IMG/VR virus record: IMGVR_UViG_3300034374_006526 | Location: 1 to 38,540 of that record | Length of the DNA: 38,540 bases | From: a virus | Reading direction: 5' to 3' (one strand) | Part shown: piece after piece, positions 1 to 7,322 of the stretch | Position numbering within the stretch: position 1 is the first letter of the stretch | Layout: each line of letters starts with the position of its first letter | Notes under the pieces: generated by a model | Told to the model about the DNA's origin: nothing | What the model saw: the letters and a program-made list of their open reading frames with translations, nothing else | Database searches by the model: none | Translations under genes and position numbers: made by a program

Positions 1-43
1 TCTCCACCGAAAGTATAAAAATATAACAAATTGATAAACATTG

Positions 44-51
44 ATATTTAT
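44..51 (+). promoter_or_regulatory. Candidate late promoter (ATATTTAT)
   Basis: The octamer ATATTTAT lies 17 bases before the start codon of the beta-helix gene. The same octamer occurs upstream of ten other genes in the window. A late-promoter role is inferred from this recurrence and from the T4 late promoter, which likewise consists of a single AT-only -10 element. Confidence 0.5.
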
Positions 52-68
52 TTAAAAATAGAATTAGA

Positions 69-2333
69 ATGGCTTTTACACCAGATTTTATAGGAAACGT
101 TTTATGGGTAGATAGTATACATGGAAATGACTCTACCGCAAAACCTGATAGACAAGAATATCCTTACTTAACAATAGCAGCAGCATTAAACGCAGCACCC
201 ACTTCAGGGTCAACTGTATTAGTTAGACCTGGTGTTTACGAAGAAGAAGGGTTAGTAGTAAATGGAAACGTATCTTTAATAGGTGAAGGTGGTTGGCAAG
301 TTACTACCATTGGTCCATCACCAGCTTCCGCTACGACAGATATTATAGAATTAAAACAAAACGCTTATATTGAGGGTGTTAGTGTTAATGTACCACAAGG
401 TAGTTTTAATGGTATATTTGCTAGTAATGCGGCTGGTACTAATAGTGCTTATAACGTAACTTTTTATGGTAATGGAACTACAGGTAGTACAGGTGTTGGT
501 ATGTTTAAAAGTGGTGGTGGTAAACTTATTGGTACTGGTATTAGAGTAGAGGGTGGTGGTATGCAAGATTGTCTAAAAGTAGATTCGGGTGTGTTAGCGT
601 TAGAAGGTATTCACGTACCACAATCTTCAGGTTCCATAGAAAATGTATTATTGGTTACAACTTCTGGGGGAACATTAGCGGGTAGAGCACAAATGTTAAG
701 TTTTAACTCAGGTAACAATAACGTAACCAATGTTGTAAAAACAACTGGTGGTAGTACTGGAGTTATACCAACCGCATTAATATTTACACCTAATATCTTT
801 AACGCCACTAATGCTTATGTGGGTGATGGTGAATTTGAGACTTTTAACGCTTTAGGTGGTAGGTTTGAAAATGTGACTTATGCGGTTAAATTAGATTTAG
901 CGGGTACTGCACAAGAGGCAACATACAGAATAAACGCCAATCACCAACCTTTATACCTTTACAATAAAGAAGCTGCGGCTTTAGCGGAATTTAGTTTAAA
1001 CTTTACACAACAATCTACAGATACTTTTGATTCTAGTTTTAACATCTTTGGTGCTGAACAAATGTCGGTTGGTTTTGCGGAAAGAGGAACTTCGGTTTCT
1101 GTTGGTAGGGGGGCACCTTATACAACAGGTATGGTAGTTTATACAACTGATAATACCGCAAGTAGTTCATCAGATGGTGGTAATATAACTGATGTAACTG
1201 ATGAGGCGAAAAGTAAAACAGGAAGTACATTTACTTTTCAAGGGGCAGGAACTAATCATACAATATTAATAGGGGTTCAAAGACAAGATTTAAATGGTGA
1301 CCCACTTAAGTTTTATGGTTTAGAAACATTTGTTAGTTCACAAGCGTCATCTGGAGGTACATATGTCTTTGAATCTTGGAACGGTTCTCAGTGGGTTGAG
1401 GTTATGGGTATGTGTAGTAGTGTTGATAAGGGGTTTTCATATGGTATAGATTATTTTATAAGACCTAATAGCAATGAATTTGTTAGAGTAGGTTTAGATG
1501 AGTTTATTGAATCCCCTATTGCGGATTTTGGGGTGTCTGCAGTTACTTGGTCTAACAAAACTATTAATAATGTAGATGCGTATTGGTTAAGAATTAGAAT
1601 TGATACTGCAGTAACTACTTTACCTAATTTTGAAAGGTTTAAAATTTTAGATAGTGTTTATTCATTTTCTAAAAATGGTGTTCCTGCTGCATACGGTCTA
1701 GCACAATTTAGAAAAACCATAAACTTAAATGGTAATATATGGTCACAATCGGGTGGTGGAATGTCATTAACGGATTATTCAAGGACTCTTGGTACTGGTA
1801 CAAATGCTTATACACATTACTTTGATAAGTCATTAATTGACACAGTGGGAGAGAGTGTTAGTATACAATTCCCGTTACCTATAGGTACATGTACCGCATT
1901 TCCATTAACAATGAAATTAGTTATGGAAGTACCAAATGGTGGAGGGACTATAGATAGTAATACAATAGAAATAATCACAAGTGCGTTACCTCAAGCAGTT
2001 GTTGGTACTTTAATTGCGGATTCTAGTGGTGGTGTTACACCAATAAAAAGAACAATCGCCCAAACAAAAACACTAGATTCTTTAAATCCATATGAGAATA
2101 TTGTAGATGTTTTACCTGAAGGGTATACTCCAGGTGTTACTACTTGGGTAGATTTAAGAGATAAAATATTTGAGATTGATTTGGGACAAATAAACGTTCA
2201 GACAATATATGAGGGGGACACTGTTTTTTTACAGACAGGAATCAATGCACTAAATACAACAGGTACTGGTCAGGTAGTTGTCTATGCTTTAATAATAGAA
2301 GGTGTGTCACATCAAGACGGTAAAGGTATATAA
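69..2333 (+). CDS. Right-handed beta-helix virion protein (tail or neck fibre-like)
   Basis: A 754-residue protein. Residues 14-60 carry the opening of a pectin-lyase-like beta-helix: WVDSIHGND, then a proline-tyrosine-leucine-threonine segment, an alanine-rich helix and VLVRPGVY. The next 200 residues are Gly/Ser/Thr/Asn-rich short strands with the rhythm of a parallel beta-helix. The middle (about 420-520) holds aromatic strand motifs such as SWNGSQW and YWLRIRI, like a jelly-roll or carbohydrate-binding domain. The remainder is beta-rich and unassigned. No signal peptide or membrane segment is visible. This fold is common in phage fibres, spikes and decoration proteins. Its place directly before a SET protein and the tail sheath supports a virion role. 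Whether it has enzymatic activity or is only structural cannot be read from the sequence. The start is well placed behind a candidate late promoter. Confidence 0.75.
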   Translation: MAFTPDFIGNVLWVDSIHGNDSTAKPDRQEYPYLTIAAALNAAPTSGSTVLVRPGVYEEEGLVVNGNVSLIGEGGWQVTTIGPSPASATTDIIELKQNAYIEGVSVNVPQGSFNGIFASNAAGTNSAYNVTFYGNGTTGSTGVGMFKSGGGKLIGTGIRVEGGGMQDCLKVDSGVLALEGIHVPQSSGSIENVLLVTTSGGTLAGRAQMLSFNSGNNNVTNVVKTTGGSTGVIPTALIFTPNIFNATNAYVGDGEFETFNALGGRFENVTYAVKLDLAGTAQEATYRINANHQPLYLYNKEAAALAEFSLNFTQQSTDTFDSSFNIFGAEQMSVGFAERGTSVSVGRGAPYTTGMVVYTTDNTASSSSDGGNITDVTDEAKSKTGSTFTFQGAGTNHTILIGVQRQDLNGDPLKFYGLETFVSSQASSGGTYVFESWNGSQWVEVMGMCSSVDKGFSYGIDYFIRPNSNEFVRVGLDEFIESPIADFGVSAVTWSNKTINNVDAYWLRIRIDTAVTTLPNFERFKILDSVYSFSKNGVPAAYGLAQFRKTINLNGNIWSQSGGGMSLTDYSRTLGTGTNAYTHYFDKSLIDTVGESVSIQFPLPIGTCTAFPLTMKLVMEVPNGGGTIDSNTIEIITSALPQAVVGTLIADSSGGVTPIKRTIAQTKTLDSLNPYENIVDVLPEGYTPGVTTWVDLRDKIFEIDLGQINVQTIYEGDTVFLQTGINALNTTGTGQVVVYALIIEGVSHQDGKGI

Positions 2334-2367
2334 TTTACAATATTTTTTTTTGTAGTATTATAGTAAA

Positions 2368-2772
2368 ATGAAAACTGTTTTATATAAAAACAAATCAATT
2401 GAACCTAGAAAAAGTGACGTACATGGTTGGGGTGTATTCACAAAAGAAAAAATATCTAAAGGAGAAATATTAGAAGAATGTCATTGTTTATACATGACAG
2501 AAGATGACGCTTCTTATACACACCATTTAAAACCAATAAGAATAAATACTATTAGAGTAGAAGATAATGGTACATTTCCTTATGTTATTCCTTTTGGTTA
2601 TGGAGCGTTATTTAATTCATCTAACGACCCAAATATAATTTATAAGTGGGATAATGAAAATAAAATATTAGTATTCTACGCATTAAGAGATATTGAAAAA
2701 GAAGAAGAATTATTTTTAAATTATGAATTTAATAGGGTGTTAGCTAATACAGATTTATTTTCATTTAAATAA
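2368..2772 (+). CDS. SET-domain protein (putative protein-lysine methyltransferase)
   Basis: A compact 134-residue protein that is essentially one SET domain. The N-terminal SAM-binding motif is H19-G-W-G22-V-F followed by K-x-I-x-K-G-E, as in SET proteins (GxG then a KGE turn). The central motif, usually N-H-S, appears as F82-N-S-S-N-D-P-N. The C-terminal catalytic Tyr block is E113-E-L-F-L-N-Y119-E-F. No pre-SET or post-SET cysteine clusters are present, as in the short bacterial and viral SET proteins. The likely reaction is AdoMet-dependent methylation of lysine in a protein, but the substrate is unknown. It lies 34 bases after the beta-helix gene and overlaps the end of the converging minus-strand gene by 8 bases. 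His replaced by Ser in the NHS motif is a deviation that may alter activity. Confidence 0.75.
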   Translation: MKTVLYKNKSIEPRKSDVHGWGVFTKEKISKGEILEECHCLYMTEDDASYTHHLKPIRINTIRVEDNGTFPYVIPFGYGALFNSSNDPNIIYKWDNENKILVFYALRDIEKEEELFLNYEFNRVLANTDLFSFK

Positions 2773-2923
2773 GTTCATCACCATAGATATCAGTCTTAGG
2801 TTTACACTTTTCTTTGATTAGTTTTTCCACAAAGGCAAACATTTTAAGACCATTCTTTTCACAATACTCTTTTAATATTTTATGTGTTTGTGGTGTAATT
2901 TTTAAGTTTTTATCCCTTTTCAT
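2765..2923 (-). CDS. Small basic protein, possible ribbon-helix-helix-type DNA binder
   Basis: This is the only convincing minus-strand gene. It encodes 52 residues from an ATG at 2923 to a TAA at 2765. The protein begins MKRDKNLKIT and continues with a PQTHKILKEYC helix, a GLKMFAFVEKLIKEKC helix and a polar DIYGDEL tail. A short basic strand followed by two helices (strand, K-x-x-x-E-Y-C, then F-V-E-K-L-I) is the layout of ribbon-helix-helix repressors and of small host-like relaxosome or antitoxin proteins. The family assignment is inferred from pattern only. Repeats of AGTATGA lie 17-47 bases upstream of its start and overlap a TACTTTTG element, which would suit autoregulation. Its reading frame overlaps the SET gene tail to tail by 8 bases. 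Confidence 0.65.
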   Translation of the reverse strand: MKRDKNLKITPQTHKILKEYCEKNGLKMFAFVEKLIKEKCKPKTDIYGDELI

Positions 2924-2939
2924 ATTATATAAATATGAA

Positions 2940-2970
2940 AGTATGACAAAAGTATGATAAAATTCATACT
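2940..2970 (-). promoter_or_regulatory. Operator-like repeat cluster overlapping a -7 element
   Basis: AGTATGA occurs at 2940-2946 and 2951-2957 as direct copies 11 bases apart, and in inverted form (TCATACT) at 2964-2970. On the minus strand the element TACTTTTG (2954-2947) fits the Bacteroidota -7 consensus TAnnTTTG and lies between the repeats. No matching -33 TTG was found. The layout suggests an operator controlling the 52-residue minus-strand gene. This is inference. Confidence 0.45.
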
Positions 2971-2972
2971 AT

Positions 2973-2995
2973 TTTTTGTTGTAAAACAACAAAAA
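2973..2995. terminator. AT-rich hairpin between divergent signals
   Basis: A perfect 10-base stem (TTTTTGTTGT paired with ACAACAAAAA, 3-base loop) lies between the minus-strand operator region and the tail sheath leader. It is followed on the + strand by TAATTTTTTC. It could terminate transcription or insulate the sheath gene, but the stem is AT-rich and weak. Confidence 0.35.
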
Positions 2996-3017
2996 TAATT
3001 TTTTCAAAAATATCTGC

Positions 3018-3025
3018 ATATTTAT
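3018..3025 (+). promoter_or_regulatory. Candidate late promoter (ATATTTAT) of the tail sheath gene
   Basis: ATATTTAT lies 44 bases before the sheath start codon, followed by an A-rich leader without a Shine-Dalgarno site. A highly expressed structural gene is where a late promoter is expected. Confidence 0.5.
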
Positions 3026-3069
3026 TATAAAAAAGAAATTAATAATAAAAATTTAAAAAATAAAATTAA

Positions 3070-5919
3070 ATGGCATCAACAGACAGAATTTTTGTAAGTC
3101 CAGGTGTATTCACATCAGAGAAGGACTTAACATTTGTTACGAGACAAGTCGGTGTTACAACGTTGGGATTGTTGGGAGAAACTCCTAAAGGACCTGCGTT
3201 TGAACCCGTATTTATCTCTAACTACGATGAGTTTATTAGTTACTTTGGTGGACTTAACACAGAAAAGTTTAAGGGAACAGGTTACCAAAAGTACGAACTA
3301 AACTATATCGCCAAATCATTTTTAACTCAAACTAATCAACTATACGTAAGTAGGATTTTGGGTTATTCGGGGTATAAAGCGGGTGATGCATGGTCAATCA
3401 CATTAGACTCCGCAGAGGATCCTGACACAGTAGGAAGTGCGGGAACGGCAACTTATACAGGTGGGACACAACCACTTTTAACCTACACCGCAGAAACAAC
3501 GGGAGCACCAGTCTCTTTAACTTGGGCAGACGCAAATTTAGAAGCGTTATACAATGACGGACAATTTTCATTATCGACATTAGGACTATTAGACGTAGGA
3601 CAAGTTATTTCTGAGTCCGATCCAGTATATGTTAAAACAAATTGTGACTTTAGTGGGGCAACTTTTGATATGGAAGTAACTGCAACAGGAACAAGTGGAA
3701 GTTATGTAACTGGTACTACAAGTGGTACGGTTGTTAGTTATACCGCAACTTGTTTAACAGACATAGATGGTAGTGTAATTGCAACTTTGAGATCGAGAGG
3801 TACTTATAACGCAGATGAGGAGTTAGTATTTGAAGTTACTGGTAATTCAGCGACAATGAGTAATACTACAAGTATTGCGAGTAACGCATTAGCATCGTTT
3901 ACTATCGGTGGTACCGCAACAAACGGTAACACATTTAGTTATGATGTATCTATGGACAGAACTAAAAAGAATTATTTACCTAGAGTATTCGGTTCTTCTA
4001 CACAAGATAAAGAAACTGAATTATGGGTTGAGGAAATATATGAGAATGTGTTAGTAGATTTAATCGCTAAAGATCAAGTTAGAGGTTTGGATGTAACTTT
4101 CAACACTATTAGTGGAGATTCAACTAATAATTTAAATAATTATCAAGAACAATGGAAATCAGCGGCTTCACCTTGGGTACTTTCAGAACTAATGGGTACA
4201 GGATCAGGTGCAACTTTACAAAGACTATTTAGATTCATTACAATATCTGATGGTAACGCAGCGAATGAAGACGTTAAATTCTCAATTGTTAATATCAGAC
4301 CTGACAATAGAACATTTGACTTATTAGTTAGAAGTTTTAATGATACTGACGCTAACCCATCAGTAGTCGAAAAATTCTCAAATATTAGTTTAGATGTAAA
4401 CGCAACAGGATTTATCGGAAGAAAGATCGGTACTTCTAACGGAGAATATCCATTGAGAAGTAGGTATATTATGGTTGAGTTGTATGACGAAAACGACCCT
4501 AGTTTAGCAAGTAGAGTACCTGCAGGATTCGAAGGGGTATTAAATAGAACATACATTGGAAGTAGAACTTCTCTACCACCAAAAATTGAATATAAAACAC
4601 AATACCCAACGTCATTGACTACCGCACAATTAAGAAGAACTTATTTAGGTTTAAATTCTGAAATTGGTGTAGATCAAGACTTCTTTGATTACAAAGGTAA
4701 AAACGCAGTTAACAACGGTGTATATACAGGAAAAACAGATGGTTTCCACTTAGACGTAAACGCAAATGGTGCGGAAGTTAATTTAGGAGATGATAGTTAC
4801 GTCCCAACATTACAAGTTGGTGTATCTGCTTTTACTAACGATGCTAGTTTAGTGGGTGGACCTTATGAAAGATTATCAGCTAGAAAATTCACATTCACAT
4901 CATTCGGTGGATGGGACGGATGGGATGAATACAGACTACAAAGAACTAATACGGATAATTATACTAAAACTGGTTCTAAAGGTTCTCTTGGAGAATCAAA
5001 AGGAGTATTCTCATCATTTGTAACAACTGAAGGTGATCAAGGAATCACTTCTGACTATTACGCATACTTAAACGGTATTTACACTTATAACAATCCTGAA
5101 GCGGTTAACATTAACGTATTCGCAACACCAGGTATTGATTTAAGAGATAATATTGGATTAGTAGATAACGCAGTAGATATGGTAGAAGTTGATAGAGCGG
5201 ATTCACTTTATGTTATTACAACACCTGATACTGATAGTGATGGACAAGCAATTACACCAGACGAAGCGGTAGACATTATAGAAGATTCGGCAATCGATTC
5301 TAACTACTCCGCTACATACTGGCCGTGGTTACAGATGAATGATACAGAAAATAACAGATATGTATGGTTACCACCTACAGTAGAGGTTATGAGAAACATC
5401 GCACTTACCGATAATGTAGCGTTCCCTTGGTTCGCAGCAGCAGGTTTAAATAGAGGTACAACAAACGCAATCAAAGCGAGAGTGAAACTTAAATTAGATG
5501 ATAGAGATGACTTATACGAAGGAAGAATTAACCCAATGGCGACATTCTCAGATGTAGGAGTTGTAATCTTCGGTAATAAAACTTTACAAGTTAAAGAAAC
5601 CGCACTTAACAGAATCAATGTTAGAAGATTGTTGTTACAAGCGAGAAAACTTATTTCAGCGGTGTCAATCAGATTGTTATTCGAACAAAATGATGATGTT
5701 GTAAGAAATCAGTTCTTAAGTTTGGTTAACCCAATTTTGGATAACATTAGAAAAGAGAGAGGTTTAACTGACTTTAGAGTGGTATTAGATGATACACCAG
5801 AGTCTATTGATAGAAACGAACTTAATGGTAGAATATTTATTAAACCAACAAGATCGTTAGAATTCATTTCGATTGAGTTCAACATCACTAACACTGGAGC
5901 ATCTTTCGATGATATTTAA
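3070..5919 (+). CDS. Contractile tail sheath protein (T4 gp18-like)
   Basis: A 949-residue sheath subunit. The N-terminus (FVSPGVFTSEKDLTF, then TTLGLLGETPKGPAFEPVF and a DEF-x-x-YFGG motif) is the classic start of T4-type sheath proteins. The C-terminal third has the conserved core: AVDMVEVDRADSLYVITTPD, the WPWLQMND strand, a VPPTVEVM-like segment (LPPTVEVMRNIALTD), N-P-M-A-T-F, a two-helix segment ending RKERGLTDF, and a terminal strand FISIEFNITNT that forms the sheath lattice handshake. T4 gp18 has about 660 residues. The extra length here is largely a beta-rich, Thr/Gly/Ser-rich block at about residues 110-300, probably an inserted surface domain. The gene is followed by a strong terminator, so it is a single-gene transcription unit. 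The identification is firm; the role of the insertion is not known. Confidence 0.95.
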   Translation: MASTDRIFVSPGVFTSEKDLTFVTRQVGVTTLGLLGETPKGPAFEPVFISNYDEFISYFGGLNTEKFKGTGYQKYELNYIAKSFLTQTNQLYVSRILGYSGYKAGDAWSITLDSAEDPDTVGSAGTATYTGGTQPLLTYTAETTGAPVSLTWADANLEALYNDGQFSLSTLGLLDVGQVISESDPVYVKTNCDFSGATFDMEVTATGTSGSYVTGTTSGTVVSYTATCLTDIDGSVIATLRSRGTYNADEELVFEVTGNSATMSNTTSIASNALASFTIGGTATNGNTFSYDVSMDRTKKNYLPRVFGSSTQDKETELWVEEIYENVLVDLIAKDQVRGLDVTFNTISGDSTNNLNNYQEQWKSAASPWVLSELMGTGSGATLQRLFRFITISDGNAANEDVKFSIVNIRPDNRTFDLLVRSFNDTDANPSVVEKFSNISLDVNATGFIGRKIGTSNGEYPLRSRYIMVELYDENDPSLASRVPAGFEGVLNRTYIGSRTSLPPKIEYKTQYPTSLTTAQLRRTYLGLNSEIGVDQDFFDYKGKNAVNNGVYTGKTDGFHLDVNANGAEVNLGDDSYVPTLQVGVSAFTNDASLVGGPYERLSARKFTFTSFGGWDGWDEYRLQRTNTDNYTKTGSKGSLGESKGVFSSFVTTEGDQGITSDYYAYLNGIYTYNNPEAVNINVFATPGIDLRDNIGLVDNAVDMVEVDRADSLYVITTPDTDSDGQAITPDEAVDIIEDSAIDSNYSATYWPWLQMNDTENNRYVWLPPTVEVMRNIALTDNVAFPWFAAAGLNRGTTNAIKARVKLKLDDRDDLYEGRINPMATFSDVGVVIFGNKTLQVKETALNRINVRRLLLQARKLISAVSIRLLFEQNDDVVRNQFLSLVNPILDNIRKERGLTDFRVVLDDTPESIDRNELNGRIFIKPTRSLEFISIEFNITNTGASFDDI

Positions 5920-5931
5920 TAATAGTATATG

Positions 5932-5962
5932 ATAATGGGTGGGTAACCGCCCATTATTTTTT
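5932..5962 (+). terminator. Rho-independent terminator after tail sheath
   Basis: The stem ATAATGGG / CCCATTAT, extended by inner GG/CC pairs, is followed by a run of T. It lies 12 bases after the sheath stop codon. Confidence 0.9.
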
Positions 5963-5975
5963 AAATTTAAATTTT

Positions 5976-6320
5976 ATGAAAAAACTAGTTAGAATCACTG
6001 AATCCGATTTACAACGAATTGTTAAAAAGGTAATCAGAGAAGAATATGAAGAAGATTTTGATCTTCCAATAGAAAAAAAATTAGATGATATCTTTTTTGG
6101 TAGTGACAGAGATAATGTTTTCACACCTCAAGGTGAGTATGGTTATTTATCACAAGAAAAAAGACTAAGTAAACAAGTTACCCCTAGACAAAGAAAAAGA
6201 AGGATACAACAAGTAGTCAACCAACTTGAAAACTATATTAGTTATTTAAAATCAAGAGTTGGGGAGGAAGATGTTTTTATAGGTAATAAAGAGTATAAAG
6301 ATGTTTGGGGTGACTATTAA
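5976..6320 (+). CDS. Small protein with N-terminal ITESDL sorting-type module
   Basis: A 114-residue basic and acidic mixed protein with no recognised domain. Residues 5-22 are an amphipathic helix module (RITESDLQRIVKKVIRE) nearly the same as in the next gene (LSESDLRRIVKRVITE), although the rest of the two proteins differ. The module ends at I20-R-E22, matching the (I/L)-x-E cleavage rule of T4-type prohead protease. Residues 60-105 are rich in Lys/Arg/Gln and probably helical. No membrane segment or signal peptide is seen. It starts right behind the sheath terminator without an obvious promoter of its own. I infer a virion-associated protein that carries a removable N-terminal targeting peptide; its own function is unknown. 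Confidence 0.65.
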   Translation: MKKLVRITESDLQRIVKKVIREEYEEDFDLPIEKKLDDIFFGSDRDNVFTPQGEYGYLSQEKRLSKQVTPRQRKRRIQQVVNQLENYISYLKSRVGEEDVFIGNKEYKDVWGDY

Positions 6321-6366
6321 TGATAATAAAAATTTCATCGTTTAATTAACTTTTTAAAAAATGATG

Positions 6367-6374
6367 ATATTTAT
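6367..6374 (+). promoter_or_regulatory. Candidate late promoter (ATATTTAT)
   Basis: ATATTTAT lies 33 bases before the start of the 151-residue tagged protein. It is followed by an AAT-repeat leader (ATAATAATAATAA) and an A-rich run before the ATG. Confidence 0.5.
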
Positions 6375-6407
6375 AAATAAATAATAATAATAATAAAAAT
6401 TAAAAAA

Positions 6408-6863
6408 ATGAAAATTAGAAAAAACGGAAAAGTAATTAATTTATCTGAGTCTGATTTAAGAAGAATCGTTAAAAGAGTTATTACTGAACAAAAGGACGAT
6501 AAGAGTTGGTGGGAGGAAATGAAACGAGATGCTAATTATATTAAAGATGATATAGTAAGAGCTTTTGGTGAAACTTCTGAAATACCTGCGAGTTTTGGTA
6601 AATTGTTTAATTATGTAACTAGTCAAGACTATTCTAAAATTATGGGAGATGCTTTTGAACAAGCCAAAAAAGATCTATATAATGACGCAAAAGATGTTTG
6701 GAATACAGTATCTGGATGGTTTAATGAGTCATATTTAGCAGAACAAGAGGGTGAAATGGGTCCAATTGCAAAATATTTTAAAAGAGTTAAAGATAAAAGA
6801 ACACTTAACAGAGTTCTTAAAAATTTAAAAAAATTCGCAGGTAAAATATTAGATAAAGAGTAA
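6408..6863 (+). CDS. Small protein with N-terminal LSESDL sorting-type module
   Basis: A 151-residue protein of no recognised family. After a basic start, residues 11-27 repeat the module seen in the preceding gene (NLSESDLRRIVKRVITE), ending I25-T-E27 before Q28, a fit to the (I/L)-x-E prohead-protease rule. The middle, about 30-105, is amphipathic helix with several Trp and Phe, and a second candidate cleavage motif, Y-L-A-E-Q, lies near residue 110. The last 35 residues are strongly basic (KYFKRVKDKRTLNRVLKNLK), compatible with nucleic-acid contact. It looks like a small internal or ejected virion protein by analogy with the T4 internal proteins. That role is inferred, not shown. The ATG is chosen because it follows a candidate late promoter and A-rich leader. 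Confidence 0.65.
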   Translation: MKIRKNGKVINLSESDLRRIVKRVITEQKDDKSWWEEMKRDANYIKDDIVRAFGETSEIPASFGKLFNYVTSQDYSKIMGDAFEQAKKDLYNDAKDVWNTVSGWFNESYLAEQEGEMGPIAKYFKRVKDKRTLNRVLKNLKKFAGKILDKE

Positions 6864-6896
6864 TTTTAGATAATATTTAATTTTTTTAATAAATTA

Positions 6897-6928
6897 TTTG
6901 GTAGATTGGTTTTTTATTCATATATTTG
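6897..6928 (+). promoter_or_regulatory. Bacteroidota-type promoter (TTTG-N20-TATATTTG)
   Basis: TTTG at 6897-6900 and TATATTTG at 6921-6928 are separated by exactly 20 bases. This fits the primary-sigma promoter consensus of Bacteroidota (-33 TTTG/TTG, -7 TAnnTTTG). The small membrane protein starts 20 bases further on. Confidence 0.7.
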
Positions 6929-6948
6929 TTTTAATAAAAATTAATAAT

Positions 6949-7251
6949 ATGAAAAGTTTAAAAGAAAAATCAGTAAAAAAAATGGGATTTATTAAAAACA
7001 CTACAATTGATATTGTTTTTGGTATTTGTTTAGTTTTGTTAGGATTTGGGGTATTCCCTAGTGATTATCAACACAACGCACCAACAATGTTTGTGTTATT
7101 TAGTTTAATTGTGTATGGATTGGGTAAAATGTTATCTAGATTTACAATTAAAACTATAGAAAGTAAAGTAGACGGTGGGAATAAATTTTTTGATTACTTA
7201 AGATTTGTCCCAATTACATTAATTTTTTTAATTATGTATATAACCGCATAA
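6949..7251 (+). CDS. Small membrane protein with its own host-type promoter
   Basis: The protein has 100 residues when started at the ATG at 6949. An upstream in-frame TTG at 6898 is rejected because it lies in the -33 box of the promoter. The N-terminus is basic (MKSLKEKSVKKMG). Two or three hydrophobic segments follow: TIDIVFGICLVLLGFGVF, a middle one around MFVLFSLIVYGLG, and a C-terminal PITLIFLIMYITA. It is therefore an inner-membrane protein with a cytoplasmic basic start. It differs from its neighbours in being bounded by a Bacteroidota-type promoter and a perfect palindromic terminator, so it forms an independent cassette inside the late tail region. That suggests early expression and a role in modifying the host membrane, for example superinfection exclusion, but no family is recognised. 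Confidence 0.7.
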   Translation: MKSLKEKSVKKMGFIKNTTIDIVFGICLVLLGFGVFPSDYQHNAPTMFVLFSLIVYGLGKMLSRFTIKTIESKVDGGNKFFDYLRFVPITLIFLIMYITA

Positions 7252-7272
7252 AAATTTAATAAATTTAATTTT

Positions 7273-7299
7273 AAAACCCATCGATCGATGGGTTTTTTT
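7273..7299 (+). terminator. Palindromic terminator
   Basis: A 24-base perfect palindrome (AAAACCCATCGA and its complement) runs directly into a T tract. It closes the small membrane-protein cassette. Confidence 0.85.
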
Positions 7300-7309
7300 A
7301 TTTATAAGA

Positions 7310-7317
7310 ATATTTAT
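7310..7317 (+). promoter_or_regulatory. Candidate late promoter (ATATTTAT), very close to start codon
   Basis: ATATTTAT ends only 5 bases before the ATG of the HAD-type gene. If it is a -10 element, the transcript would begin at or near the start codon, giving a leaderless or almost leaderless message. Confidence 0.45.
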
Positions 7318-7322
7318 AATAT

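Noticed and set aside
1-18. Tail end of an upstream gene (five codons then TAA)
   Set aside because: A stop occurs in each forward frame within the first 35 bases, so the frame cannot be chosen. Only a partial upstream gene is likely.
4143-4556. 137-residue minus-strand frame opposite the sheath gene
   Set aside because: It lies fully inside the firmly identified sheath gene and shows no recognisable domain.
6898-6948. In-frame TTG start extending the small membrane protein by 17 residues
   Set aside because: It lies in the -33 box of a clear host-type promoter, so the transcript cannot include it. The ATG at 6949 is preferred.
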